From: Leucobacter triazinivorans
Lineage (GTDB): Bacteria > Actinomycetota > Actinomycetes > Actinomycetales > Microbacteriaceae
Direction: 5' to 3'
Assembly (NCBI RefSeq): GCF_004208635.1
Contig: NZ_CP035806.1
Coordinates: 310,001 to 374,000 of the forward strand
Length of the DNA stretch: 64,000 nt
The notes beneath the pieces were generated by a model. The model saw nothing but the letters and a program-made list of their open reading frames with translations, was not told the origin of the DNA and did not search any database. The position numbers and the translations under genes were made by a program. Below, one piece after another: positions 25,237-36,200 of the stretch (position 1 is the first letter of the stretch; each line of letters starts with the position of its first letter).

Positions 25237-27225
25237 TCAGAACGGCGGCCAGTCGTCCTCGTCAGGCTGCGTATCATTCGACTTTTCTGGCACTTTTTCT
25301 GGCGCTGCGTCCGTTTCGGCAAGTGGAGTGAGCCACGCTTTCGTCACCGACATGGTCCGGCTGTTTGGCTCTGACTCCGCGGGCAAGCTACCCACTTTTA
25401 CGACCACCGGTACCTGTGCTGAAACACCCGAAAGTATGCATGCACCCGTCGGGAGGATCGGCATCGACTCAAATGAGACGCGATCCAAGTAGGCCACTGC
25501 TTTCTCGATGGCGTGAATGTCTAAGTTGTTCACTAGGCGGTGAAGAAAGTAGTTGTGAAGCTGCGAAATGATCGTGGGTGAAATGTCATGGGGACGCTGG
25601 CTGGCGAGAGTCAAGAACACTCCAAACTTGCGCCCCTCTTTGACGATCTCTTCAAACGTCTCCAATCGATAGTCCCGCCACGCCTCGCTTTCACGCGAAG
25701 ATTCCAACGAGAGAATATTGTGTGCTTCATCAATGATGAGGTTCAGGTAGCGTTCGTTGGTTGGGTCACTTTGCTTTTTCTGATCGTATAGATGCTTGCA
25801 GAGGAGCATTGGGATCACCTTCCGCATCGACAGATTGACGTCCCGGAGCGAGACCACTAGTAGTGGGGCGTCGTACTGCATCGTGTCATCAACAACGAGC
25901 AGCTTTTTGATGTCTGGCACCCGGCTCTGAAGCCGCTTAATCAGGGGGGAAATGTGCTCGCGATTCGAGAAACCGCTGATGACCTCGTTGTAATACTGAA
26001 GAACGATTTTGAAGCGGATCAGGTCAATACCAGGCTCGATTGATGAAAAATCGATGGGTAGCGAAGTTACTCGATCTTTAGTCTTCGCCTCCCACGTATG
26101 GTGGTCTGGGTCAATGGGGGCACCACTCCAAGGACCCCAATAGAACTTACCCATGGTGGCGTTGTAGTGCAGGTTCTGCTGGAAGTCCTCGATTAGCGCG
26201 GCAAGTTCTGCCGATGGCGAGGAGCCAAGGCAACCCTGTACCTCTGCGAGCAGATTGAGTACAGTCTGCCTGTCGAGGGAACGATCGTTGCTCTTAGTTG
26301 CTCGGAGCACCATATCCCCGAGTACCGTGAGCAAGTCGTCAGGTTTCGCGATCCGTTCATCCCAATAGTCACTGTCCAAAACGCGAGCGAGGAATGGCGC
26401 CTGCGTCTTTTCTGTGGCGTCAAGGAGAACAGTCCAAAACGAGATATCGTTGACCGCACTTGACGGTAGTGAAAGTCGATCCCCACCTCGCTCACGTGTA
26501 CTGAGCGCATATTCGTGCTTGTTCGCGGCGCTTGTCACCACGGCGGTTGATCGGAGGTCGTCGTCTTTGGGGCGCCGATCGAGGTACTCACCGTTAAAGT
26601 CGATGAGAACGAACTGTGACCGTTCTCGGAATGACCCAACCGAGCCATACTCCTTGAACAGCTCATGGTAAAGCTTCGCCAATGTGTAGGATTTACCGCT
26701 ACCAGTGTTGCCGAAAATCCCGACGTGACTCGCGAATATCGCGTTAATGCCCACAGCCACCGGCTGCGTAGGTTCCATTGCGAGTACGCCGAGCTGCAGC
26801 GGCTCGTCCCTAACAGAGACAAACGAGTGAACTAGACCAAACTCATCCGCTGTCAAGATGAAGCACTCGTTGTCGAGTAGCGGCATCTCGCGGATTCCAC
26901 GTTCAAAGTGCCCGTCTTCGATGTAGCCGACCAGGCTTACGTCGAGCTGGCGGGACAACGGGTCCACAGCGCGACTGTACTTTCCGTTCGCGCCGCGGTC
27001 CTCTCCAACGACTTCGCCGTCCACCTTGGCGATCAGCTCTACGAAGCCCTTCGCGATCTTTACGTAGCTCCCAACAGCGACATTGCGAACGAGACCACCA
27101 CGATACAAGAGATGTGAGCCATTCTTGAGCTTGTCTACAGCGATGCGAACTTGGCGCCCATCGACGGAGATTACCCGGCCGACACGGAAGACGGCATCAT
27201 GATCCAGGGCACGGGCCTCACTCAT
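25237..27225 (-). CDS. herA: HerA-like ATPase of a SIR2-HerA defence pair
   Basis: I start at ATG 27225, which overlaps the last codons of the SIR2 gene; the upstream extension to 27357 is only its antisense-free overlap and lacks a ribosome-binding site. The 662-residue product has an N-terminal beta-barrel-like region (RVISVDGRQVRIAV), Walker A IFGNTGSGKSYTLAKLY near 165, Walker B-like LNLIIDEAHNIL near 500 and LASQRPHDISPTIISQLHNYF near 545, all typical of the HerA/FtsK-like DUF87 family. HerA hexamers join SIR2 proteins into an NADase and nuclease complex in anti-phage systems. It is the last gene of the BREX/SIR2-HerA transcript. Confidence 0.85.
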   Translation of the reverse strand: MSEARALDHDAVFRVGRVISVDGRQVRIAVDKLKNGSHLLYRGGLVRNVAVGSYVKIAKGFVELIAKVDGEVVGEDRGANGKYSRAVDPLSRQLDVSLVGYIEDGHFERGIREMPLLDNECFILTADEFGLVHSFVSVRDEPLQLGVLAMEPTQPVAVGINAIFASHVGIFGNTGSGKSYTLAKLYHELFKEYGSVGSFRERSQFVLIDFNGEYLDRRPKDDDLRSTAVVTSAANKHEYALSTRERGGDRLSLPSSAVNDISFWTVLLDATEKTQAPFLARVLDSDYWDERIAKPDDLLTVLGDMVLRATKSNDRSLDRQTVLNLLAEVQGCLGSSPSAELAALIEDFQQNLHYNATMGKFYWGPWSGAPIDPDHHTWEAKTKDRVTSLPIDFSSIEPGIDLIRFKIVLQYYNEVISGFSNREHISPLIKRLQSRVPDIKKLLVVDDTMQYDAPLLVVSLRDVNLSMRKVIPMLLCKHLYDQKKQSDPTNERYLNLIIDEAHNILSLESSRESEAWRDYRLETFEEIVKEGRKFGVFLTLASQRPHDISPTIISQLHNYFLHRLVNNLDIHAIEKAVAYLDRVSFESMPILPTGACILSGVSAQVPVVVKVGSLPAESEPNSRTMSVTKAWLTPLAETDAAPEKVPEKSNDTQPDEDDWPPF

Positions 27226-28549
27226 TTGAGGGCTCCGGGGATGCCGTTCGGATGTCGAGTTCAATTCGTTGGTCAGGTGCAGGCACCTTGTCCCGCACGA
27301 TTGGTGCGAAGAAATCCGAGTCAAGAACGTCGAGAGAAATCTTTCGCTCAGCCTCACCCTCGTTGGGTTGGCCCGGTGTCACGAAGACAATGTTTCCGTT
27401 CTTGATCTCCGTGTCCGGCAGGAGCTTCTCATAATCCGGAAGCGCTTCACGGGAGTAGCAGAAAATGACAACTTGGAGAGTTGGATTGGTTCGCGCGGCT
27501 CGCATCACCAGTTCCCGCAAATGTTCGTCACGGAATGAGAACCCGTGGACAAAAAGGACACTATTTTCCTTCTCCAGTTCGTTGGCAAATCGCCGGATCA
27601 GCTCGTAGTAGGTCTCGTTCAGCACAGTCGTAGCAAACTTGCGTTTGTCTGGATTGACGATGCCAAGCTTGTCGTACGACGTCGAAAAGTTTGCAATGTC
27701 CGAGGGATTCGACGACGTGTTACCGTTGGCGTCGGTCAGTTCGAGCTGTGTCAGGTATTGCTCCGCATCTGCGATGAGGTCAACAACCGGCCGGATAGTA
27801 GGCCCCTGGTCTTTAGGTTGAGGATCAATGAGAACAGGCAGCAAGTGTGGCTTCGCAGCACTCAGCGCTTCACCGACCTCTCTGACGAGCGTTAGCCCAT
27901 GATCAAAGTAGATATCGGTCCTTCGGTCGGCTCGCTTCTGTTGCTTCCATGTCGCCGAACCGTGGATCTTCACCAGGTTGAAAACTGGAACTTCAAACCG
28001 CTTCTCGAACCGGCTACCTGTTTGGAAGCGCAACGCACCAAAATCTCCGACGTCGAACTTTGGGTGAATCTTGCCGCTAAACCCGTCCGCATACTCAACG
28101 CCAAGCTGCTCCATGGAAACCTCGAATAGCATGTCCACGTTCGTCGTGAAGATGTTCGCTTGTTTTGACAGAAGTGTGCTGTGGCGCCGCAAGAGTATGC
28201 GATTGAGTGTACGCACGAAGGTTGCATACGAAATGAGCACTTGTTCCGCAGACTCATCGCGGTCGATGATCGACGTGTTCGGAGCTACGACATTCTCAAA
28301 GAAGTAGGCCTGGATAGAGGCGCGGACGAGCATTTTTGTAGCTGCATCGGCTACGGCTTCCGCGACTTCTGTGAGGGCATCTTCGATATTGCCCAGTGCT
28401 GCGAAAAAGGCGCTGGATGTTCCAGCGCCAATCAGGAAGTTGAGGTGCGCCGACTCCACGATCGTCCGAAGCCGATCTGGCGAGAGATGATTTGGTTGGA
28501 TATCGACGACTGGCTGCTGTGGCACGCCATTGATGCGTACTTCGGTCAC
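27218..28549 (-). CDS. SIR2-like NADase of a SIR2-HerA defence pair
   Basis: This 443-residue protein has the SIR2 Rossmann signatures NFLIGAGTSSAFF near residue 38, ANIFTTNVDMLFE near 150 (Asn-Asp pair) and NLVKIHGSATW near 210 (catalytic His), plus VLFVHGFSFRDEHLREL near 340. Defence SIR2 proteins cleave NAD+ and stop growth of infected cells. It starts with GTG 28549, inside the brxL stop (GTGA), with GAGGAG ahead of it. It therefore cannot be translated independently of the BREX message unless it has a hidden promoter in brxL. It overlaps herA at the other end. Confidence 0.85.
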   Translation of the reverse strand: MTEVRINGVPQQPVVDIQPNHLSPDRLRTIVESAHLNFLIGAGTSSAFFAALGNIEDALTEVAEAVADAATKMLVRASIQAYFFENVVAPNTSIIDRDESAEQVLISYATFVRTLNRILLRRHSTLLSKQANIFTTNVDMLFEVSMEQLGVEYADGFSGKIHPKFDVGDFGALRFQTGSRFEKRFEVPVFNLVKIHGSATWKQQKRADRRTDIYFDHGLTLVREVGEALSAAKPHLLPVLIDPQPKDQGPTIRPVVDLIADAEQYLTQLELTDANGNTSSNPSDIANFSTSYDKLGIVNPDKRKFATTVLNETYYELIRRFANELEKENSVLFVHGFSFRDEHLRELVMRAARTNPTLQVVIFCYSREALPDYEKLLPDTEIKNGNIVFVTPGQPNEGEAERKISLDVLDSDFFAPIVRDKVPAPDQRIELDIRTASPEPSNE

Positions 28550-30732
28550 GAAGAGTTCTCCTCACCTGGTTTAGCAAGAGACTTGACGTAGTGAACGCTG
28601 AATGCTGAGGCGATTATTCGGAACTCCTGCCGGTTGCGGCCGAAATCGAAGGGGTTGTCGCTCGGCCGTTGCCAGATGTCGAGGCCTTTACCGAGGTCGA
28701 TGCGCCAGCCGTTGCTCGCTTCTATGCGGCGATCGTGGATAGTGTCGTCGAAGCGAACCTTGAGTCGAACCCCTACGGCGTCGGACGCGTCCTTAATCGA
28801 CTTCAGCATCAGCAACTGATTGTGCTTGTACTCAACCCTTGTTTCCTCGGCGGTCACGAGGGCCACGTCGATCTCTTCCGCGTCGTCCTTTGCGGTGGCA
28901 AGCAGACTAAGCAGGTCAGCAAGGTTGCGACCTTGATGAGGCATACGGATATAGGGGTCCGTAATGGTAATGCTCGCTGCGCCGCGAACGTACGGCAAGA
29001 TCAGACTCTCGTATGAGACGCCCTTCTGACCCGCTTTGAAATCCCGGTGGCCCTCGACCAGTGTGGTCTCAGCAGGCGTTTCTAGAGCTTCGGCTGATGA
29101 GATTGATTCGCTCTCCGGGATGGTGCCCGGATGCGTTTGTGCAGAGCCCTCCGAAGCGGCATTCTCAGCAGGTTGAGCGTCCCAGTCACGTTGATACAAG
29201 TGTGGATACTGACTCTCTTCAAGCGACACAACATCAGTCCACGTGCCAGCATGATCGGAGTACCGGAAGTTAACCGGGTTGTCGCGCATTGTGGCGTCGA
29301 TCCGCAGGATCGAATCCTTCACACGCTTTCGCCCTTCAATCGCAAACTCCAGCAACTCTCGGATTTCTTCTTCGGAGGCTTCGCCCGTCGGATGCACGAG
29401 CTTCATCAATCCTGAGAACGTCTTGCGGATACCGTCTTGGTCTCGCGTCGAGATGGAGCTATCCAGAGTGAAGTACTTCTCGTACTTGTCGGCGAAGTCT
29501 TCCACTCGCTTGGCTCGAAGAATCTCAGCGAGGTAATCAACGACGAAGCCGTACCCGGTCGAGAACATCTCAGAACGGATCGGGGCTACTTCCCAACCGG
29601 GGATGTAGTGGTGGATGCGGTCAAGCCATGCCGGGTCGCGATACGCTTCGGGAAGCTCGTCGAACAGATCGGAGTTCTTAAGCATGTACGGGACTGTGTG
29701 AGTGGTGTTGCCGATGAACGCCATCGAGGCTTCTGCGCCGTAGATGCTGGTGCCACGTGAGAAAGACTTGTTCGCCAGATAGTTCTTCATCACGTTCACG
29801 AGGTTCTGATCGGTGCGACGGTTTGCCGCGAACTCGTCGAATGCGACGCAGTCCCAGAAACCGACGAGTCCGATCTGCTTGCTCGCGTTATTGACGAAGA
29901 GCTTTGCGACAGTAACTTCGCCTCCGGAGATGAGGATGCCGTTGGGCGAGAACTCACTGAAGGTGTGAGACTTACCAGTGCCTTTCGGGCCGAGTTCAAC
30001 GACGTTGTAGTTACGCTCTACGAACGGGATCAGCCGTGTGAGCGCAATGAGTTTGCCGCGGTCGTTGAACTGTTCAGGGTTCAGGCCGATCGACTGCATA
30101 AGCAGGTCGATCCATTCGTCGGTAGTGAACTCTTTCCTGGCCTCGTAGTAATGATCGATGTCGACACCTGCAACCTGGATAGGCTTGAGGCTGCCAAGAA
30201 TCCAAGGCACGACACGCTGGTCATCGGAATGAAAGTACTCAATGTCGCAGATGCACCACACGCCTCCGACAAGGAGCTTCGGGTTCTGCTTAACCGTGAC
30301 GTCGTCGATGATGACGCTCTTGATCTGAAGGTTCTCGAACTCCGCCTCGTGAACGTCGTTCTTTTCGTTGAGCGTGACCGTGACCTTGTCGATCACACGG
30401 TGACGGCCTTTGCGACGGATTTCTGACTTGACGAGCATGTGCTCGTTGCGGTTGACATAGTGCGTCGCGAGAATCTGCCGAACGCTCTCGATACCTGCCT
30501 GAATCGTCGATTCGTCATCGGATGCCGCGTACTGGCCGAGCAAGTACTCCAAGACGTAAGACGGCACGACAGCGTTCCCGCGAACAGCCTTGACGAGGTC
30601 CTTCCGGACGACTGCACCGGCGAAGTGCTCGTTGATCTTGTCGTCGAGGGCGGACTTAGTTGGAACGGTATCGGTCGTTTCAGCGTCGGCGAGAACGTCG
30701 ATCCCGCCGAGCGCATCTTCGAGGTTCGTCAT
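28546..30732 (-). CDS. brxL: BrxL AAA+ protein with C-terminal MIT_C domain
   Basis: I place the start at ATG 30732 after AGGAGAG; 728 residues follow. The N-terminal two thirds are BrxL: FAGAVVRKDLVKAV near 37, YVLEYLLGQY near 59, Walker A ELGPKGTGKSHTF near 246 and LVGFWDCVAFDEFAANRR near 290. From about residue 565 the protein changes to a domain strongly resembling the C-terminal domain of human MITD1 (MIT_C, phospholipase D-like fold): ITDPYIRMPHQGRNL, then IHDRRIEASNGWRIDLGKGL. I see no Lon-type Ser/Lys protease motif. BrxL is the BREX effector that acts on DNA. The gene is four bases from pglZ and overlaps sir2. Confidence 0.87.
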   Translation of the reverse strand: MTNLEDALGGIDVLADAETTDTVPTKSALDDKINEHFAGAVVRKDLVKAVRGNAVVPSYVLEYLLGQYAASDDESTIQAGIESVRQILATHYVNRNEHMLVKSEIRRKGRHRVIDKVTVTLNEKNDVHEAEFENLQIKSVIIDDVTVKQNPKLLVGGVWCICDIEYFHSDDQRVVPWILGSLKPIQVAGVDIDHYYEARKEFTTDEWIDLLMQSIGLNPEQFNDRGKLIALTRLIPFVERNYNVVELGPKGTGKSHTFSEFSPNGILISGGEVTVAKLFVNNASKQIGLVGFWDCVAFDEFAANRRTDQNLVNVMKNYLANKSFSRGTSIYGAEASMAFIGNTTHTVPYMLKNSDLFDELPEAYRDPAWLDRIHHYIPGWEVAPIRSEMFSTGYGFVVDYLAEILRAKRVEDFADKYEKYFTLDSSISTRDQDGIRKTFSGLMKLVHPTGEASEEEIRELLEFAIEGRKRVKDSILRIDATMRDNPVNFRYSDHAGTWTDVVSLEESQYPHLYQRDWDAQPAENAASEGSAQTHPGTIPESESISSAEALETPAETTLVEGHRDFKAGQKGVSYESLILPYVRGAASITITDPYIRMPHQGRNLADLLSLLATAKDDAEEIDVALVTAEETRVEYKHNQLLMLKSIKDASDAVGVRLKVRFDDTIHDRRIEASNGWRIDLGKGLDIWQRPSDNPFDFGRNRQEFRIIASAFSVHYVKSLAKPGEENSS

Positions 30733-30739
30733 GGCTCTC

Positions 30740-33232
30740 CTAGAAGTCGAAATCTGTCGTGAACGACCGCTTGATGGTGTAGTTCCCCTTCGAGAGCAAC
30801 TTCCATTGAGTCGTGTTAGGGATCGGCTCTTCAAGGCGCAGCTCGACGGGTCGGTTGTTGTACTGGTCAGCGTCCTGGGTCAGATACAACACAGACTTCT
30901 GGTACCGGTCGCGCTGGTTGTCAGATGCACTGTCAAACGTGAGGATGGGCTGGTCAGAAATCAGCGTGTCGCCAACGTAAAGGCCGAGGCGCACTTGGCG
31001 AGGTCGGATCTTGTCAGTTACCGCTTCACGCTGAAGCAATTTGACTGCAAGCTGACCGGTGGTGATCTTGTCAGTCTCGGGCATGAGGTCGACATTGACG
31101 TACCGGACGTCGCTCTTACGCTTCTTATTGACCGTGATCACTGGGACCACGATCTCCTGGAGCGATGCACCGCCGTGAACATATCGGGTACCAGCACCGG
31201 GTTGCGGAATGCGGTGGATCGACTTCGGAATCTGAATGTCGATGTCCCCCACGAGCCCCACTTGTGCCGAGGTGAACGTCATGAAAGACGGGGAGGGTTT
31301 CAGCGACCTCCCCAGTACGTAGCGTCGGTTGGTCTTGGTGACCGCGTCCCCCTGCGGACTCTCTGAGAGGTAGTAGGCCTGCTCCAGCGGGATGTCCTGG
31401 TAGAGGAACCCATGATCGGCGGTGATCAGGATGTTCGTGGCGTTCGCGTTAGTCCACTTCTTCACGAGTTGGAGCAGCTCGCGCAATGTCTCTTCAGCGG
31501 CCTCAAAGACAGTTCGCTCGGTTGAGGCCGAATCTCCCGCGGCATCAATGCGGTCATGGTAGACGTAGAAGATCTGGTGCTTCGTGTAAAGCTCGCGAAG
31601 TTCGCTTCCCGGCATCGCCAGAACTTGAGCGGCCGTGATGGCATGCCCTTTGACTGATTGCAGAATCTTGTCGCGGTTCGCGGTTCCGTTCGTCGGCTTC
31701 CCGTCCGCCAGCACCGGCAGGCCCACGGGGTCGAGTTCGAGGCTCGACTGCGGCAGTAGCGACGCCATACCGAGCTGCGTATAACTCGGTAACGAACCGA
31801 GCACGGCCGAGAGGGAGGCATCGAATCGGTTCTCGCTACGGACCGTCGAAGCGAGTTCCTCAGCGACCTCGTAACGCATGCCATCAGAGATGATGACGAC
31901 CACCTTCGTGCGCCCGTCCTTCACGACGGGAGCGACGTGGTTGTCATAGAACTTGGCCTGCGGTGCGAGAGCAGGAGACTTCCACTCGCTCAAGGGCTCA
32001 AGTGCCTGCTGCCATCGCCCCCCGAAGTCGTAGAGGTACTTGTTGGCATACTGCTTATCGACCTCAGCTTTGAGCGCTTCAAGTGGCTTCTGGAAATCAG
32101 CGGTCTGATGTGCGTAGGTGAACCAGCGGTAGTGCTGGTCGATACGGAACCAGTCAGACTGATATTTCTCCAGCCCGACGGCGGCCGTAGCGATTGCATG
32201 CGGCAACCCGGCGATCTCTGTAAGTAGCTCGGACGCACTTTGGATGGCCTTGTAAAGCTTGGTGTACTTTGCACTCCACAGGCTGTGCTGCCGTTGTCGA
32301 ACAATCTCAGCAACCTCGCGGGGCGTCACCGACTGGGTAGCGACGGCGGCGGCGAGATCCACAATCACCTTGCGGTCGATCTCCTCGAAGATCGTGACGT
32401 TAGCCAGTTCACGGTAGTCTCGATGCTCAATCCTCGTCTTGACGTCGAGCGCGTCGGAAGCGCGTGACGCGAGTGTTGTCATCACGTCCTGCGTGCGAAC
32501 ATCGTAACGCAGTGCGTTGAAGTCGCTGCGGATGTTGCGGAACTCGTCAGGCGTGGTCGACGAGAAGTCCTCGATCGCACGGCTGAACATCCACAGAACA
32601 AAGTCGTCAATTGTCGGTGTCGTGCTCGCGTACTTATAGATGCTCGCAAGCCCGTCCCAGAAGAACTGGCTGAGACCAAAGGTCACAAGATCATCGAACC
32701 TGGCGTGCTTCCCCGCTGCGTTCTCAACCACGAGTTCGCGCACGATATCGGTCAGCTTGTTGCCGGATGCTTTGACAAGCACCTGGCACATTTTGGCGCG
32801 AAGGAGCGCCGCGTCGTCGCCGTCACTCAACAGCTTCACCAGCGCCTGCTTGCGACTGTTCGCTGCAAAGAACTTCTGATGCTCTTCGATTACCGGCAGC
32901 AAAGCAGGGTCACTGAGGCCTAGCTCCTGCTGGAGCATAGAGGTCCTGTCCGCGGTGAAGACCCCGTATGCCAACTCGAGGTCAAGCAACCAGTTCGCTG
33001 TTCCGTGTGGGATGACGCCGGAGCGGTAGACGAGGTACTTGCTGGTGTGATCAGCGAGGATCGTGCTCTTCACCCCAAATTCGTCGTCCTGAACGCGGAT
33101 GACGTCGACGGCGCCAAGATCGAGCGCATCAAGGTCGGCAGTGTATTCTTCGTTGGGATCGTGCCAGAACACCACCCGTTGGGCGGCGAGTCGGCTTTGA
33201 AGTGCATCCTGGACGGAGGTCAGATCAGTCAC
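30740..33232 (-). CDS. pglZ: PglZ, alkaline-phosphatase-like BREX protein
   Basis: The GTG at 33232, inside the pglX stop region, is the likely start (MTDLTSVQDALQSRLAAQRV), giving 830 residues. An N-terminal part contains VVFWHDPNEEY, typical of PglZ. The alkaline phosphatase superfamily metal site is visible at KVVVIISDGMRYEVAEELAS near residue 450 and ITADHGFLYQD near 620. PglZ is one of the two universal BREX proteins and is needed for both host DNA methylation and phage exclusion. It lies between pglX and brxL, the standard order of BREX type 1. Confidence 0.92.
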   Translation of the reverse strand: MTDLTSVQDALQSRLAAQRVVFWHDPNEEYTADLDALDLGAVDVIRVQDDEFGVKSTILADHTSKYLVYRSGVIPHGTANWLLDLELAYGVFTADRTSMLQQELGLSDPALLPVIEEHQKFFAANSRKQALVKLLSDGDDAALLRAKMCQVLVKASGNKLTDIVRELVVENAAGKHARFDDLVTFGLSQFFWDGLASIYKYASTTPTIDDFVLWMFSRAIEDFSSTTPDEFRNIRSDFNALRYDVRTQDVMTTLASRASDALDVKTRIEHRDYRELANVTIFEEIDRKVIVDLAAAVATQSVTPREVAEIVRQRQHSLWSAKYTKLYKAIQSASELLTEIAGLPHAIATAAVGLEKYQSDWFRIDQHYRWFTYAHQTADFQKPLEALKAEVDKQYANKYLYDFGGRWQQALEPLSEWKSPALAPQAKFYDNHVAPVVKDGRTKVVVIISDGMRYEVAEELASTVRSENRFDASLSAVLGSLPSYTQLGMASLLPQSSLELDPVGLPVLADGKPTNGTANRDKILQSVKGHAITAAQVLAMPGSELRELYTKHQIFYVYHDRIDAAGDSASTERTVFEAAEETLRELLQLVKKWTNANATNILITADHGFLYQDIPLEQAYYLSESPQGDAVTKTNRRYVLGRSLKPSPSFMTFTSAQVGLVGDIDIQIPKSIHRIPQPGAGTRYVHGGASLQEIVVPVITVNKKRKSDVRYVNVDLMPETDKITTGQLAVKLLQREAVTDKIRPRQVRLGLYVGDTLISDQPILTFDSASDNQRDRYQKSVLYLTQDADQYNNRPVELRLEEPIPNTTQWKLLSKGNYTIKRSFTTDFDF

Positions 33233-36200
33233 TCGCTGCCTCCAGTCCCGGAATCTTCTTGAGCGCGGCACCGAACTTCGGGTAGTTCACCTTCACACCA
33301 TCGTCGAGGTCGATCACAACGTTCTCGGATGCCTTCGGGAAGAGCGTGTCGTGCTCATACTCATTCAGCTCGACAAGGATTTTTCGGAGCCGATCCGCTT
33401 CCTTCGCGTTCCCAGCACGCTCAGCCTGCTGCAACGCCGACTCAAGCTTCGTCACATACTCGCGAAGGTAGGTGAGGACCGTCGAGACCGTCGACGGCGT
33501 GTAGCGGTGCATGTAGATCAGCGCATTGAACGAACCCTTAGGACTGGAAAACAGCCAATAGATTGGGCGCTTCTTATACCGCTTGACGTGGTCCTTGTAA
33601 AACGACTTTACGAAGTAGTCCCGTAGCTGCTTCACACCGAGTGACTTGGTGACGAACTGCAGGTTCTCCTCGAAGTATTGCTCTCCGAACGCGGCCCGCA
33701 AGAACTGGCGGAATCGCTCGATGATATCGTCCTCAAACCAGTCGCCGTCCACGATTGGAATCACGTTGTCGGCGTCCGGCTCGAACGTCGGCGACGGGAC
33801 CTTCGCGAGGTAATCCTGCAATGTTGCGCCCTGATCAGCGAGGATGAGCCCCGGCTCATCGAGGCTGTAGCGCCCGAACATGCAGCCGACTGCATAAGAA
33901 GCCAGGTCGTGGACCGCGCGATTCGAAGCTGCGGCGCGCCGGGCAGCAGCGCTGGCCAACCCGCTATGCGCCCAATCGGGATTGCTGTTAAGCGTTACAT
34001 CCTTGAGTGAGACTTCCACCGGCACGGCATCCCCGAGCCCCAACGCGTACGCAAAGGTCTCGTTGTTCCGCTGCTCAATCCGAGCGAGGTGAGAGGCGCG
34101 TTCCTCGAACACAGAGAGCGCCGCGGCGACAGCGTCAGCGACCCGCCCCTCTGGCTTCATACCCACCAGGTAATTCTGGGTGAAGTCCAAGGAAGTCTCT
34201 TGTTCATCCCAGTCCTCCTTCGCCAAGCGACGAGCTTCCTCAGCCAATGTCTCTACCTGTCCGCGCGGAACCTGGTCCGACCAAGGGAGACTGGAGACAT
34301 TGCCTGGCTGGAAGTTGAGGGTTGGATTTAGGGCACGGAGTATGTAGTCGGCGACGCTAGAGGACAGATAAGCCAGCAGGACCGGGACCGAAACGTCGTT
34401 GTCCCGCGGAAAGATAGCTGCGGACGGGTCATTGAATATGAAGCCACGCGGTTGATACCGCCCTGAAAACCGGCCAGTCGAGATTTTCGACCAGGTGACA
34501 CCCTCATGAAATATGTCATCGAGGTTAAAGTTGTGGGCCAGCACACGCATACCCGTTGGGTCCATTCGCGTCTGTAATACCTTCCCGTCGTCTTTCCAGT
34601 CCAGTACAGCACTGATGTTCCCATACCACTTCCGATACTCGCCGCCCTTCGAGATCGGAAACCATCGCAAACCCGAATCGGCAGCCTCCTGACGCGCGAA
34701 GTCGATACCGATTTCGTTGCGTGAGACTTCGAACCACTCTCGAATATAGGTATTGTTATCACCGGTGATCAGGCCAATCCTTGTGTAAGCGACGCTCGCG
34801 AGGTTACTGCCGTTAGCGAACGCTGGTGCGATCACTTCCGCGACCCAATAGACGAGCGGCTCACCAGGTAAGCCCCGAAAAGCACTCCGTTCAACTTCAA
34901 AGCAATTAAAGGACGTGCGATCGTTCACAGACTCGCGGAAAGCAACAGCCAAATCTTTGCCTCGCTCAGTGTTGACAAGTCGAACGAAGGTTGCAGGTCG
35001 ATCGTCGGTGGCGAAAGTTACGAACGTGAAAGCGCAGATTTGAACTGTTGCACTATCAAATCCCCCTAATGGAAGCTCGATCAATGATTGAATTCCATGG
35101 CGATCCAAAAGAAGCCTTCTCAACTCGGCGTGGGCCGAGATGTACATCCAGACATTCGGAGACATGATTCCGGCATACCCTCCGCGGACGCACAAGTCCG
35201 CGGACCGTTTCACAAACGCCGAAAAGAGATCCGACTTGAAATTTGCATAGAAGTTTTTCAAGTACTCGAGAAGGGGCAGCGAAGCATTCTTCATGCCCAT
35301 GTATGGTGGATTCGCGACAACAACGGAGTACCTCGGTGCCAGGAACTCGGCCTGGCGAATTTGCCGGTGAGCCCAATCGATCGCGTTGGCACGGAGAATG
35401 TCGCCTCCATCATCGAGCCTTGCGATGTGATTAGCCAGCCGCAGAGCCAAGACAGGATCAGGCTGAATGAGGGAACCGACGATGTCAGCCTCCGCGAACT
35501 GGTTCCAGAACGCTTCCTCGGCGCGACGGTCGCCGTCCTTGGTCACGAGGTAGCTCAACTCGTCAGCGGAGAAGGAGATCGGTTCGAGCACGCAGATATT
35601 TGGGGCGACGGGGTTCTTAAGGAACAGTTTGCGCTTTGCGGTGGCCTTCATCGTCAAAGCGAACGCTGCCAAGGCACCGGCACGTGGGTCGATTTCGGTG
35701 CCGTAGAGGTTGTTCGTGAGGATCAGTCCCGGAATCTGCGATGGAGTGTAGCCCTCCTCCTCGTAGATCGCATAAAGGAGGTCAAAGGCGTAAGTGAGCA
35801 TGTGCCCGGACCCACAGGCGGGGTCGATCACCGTAAGTTCTTCGGGTTTGGTGATCTTGAGGAAGTCTGTTTCTTCATCGACCGGAGCGATGTAGTAGTC
35901 CATCTGTTCAATGAGGCGTGACTCAGGGTGGTTGAGCATCCATAGGCGACCGACGGAGTTCTCAACGAGGTACCGGACGATCCAGTGCGGGGTAAACAGC
36001 TGTGTGGCCGCAGGGATCTCGTCAGCCCCAGCCTTCTTGTTCTTCTTGAACCCGGCGAAGACCTCATCCTTACGTTCGGAGATATAGAACTGGTAGAGCC
36101 AACCAATGACTTCGACGTCTTGGCAGACCTCCTCAGTCAGCACAGTCACGGAACGGCTCAGGACAGAGTCCTCGGCGAGAACGTTCGCGGGGATCAGCAG

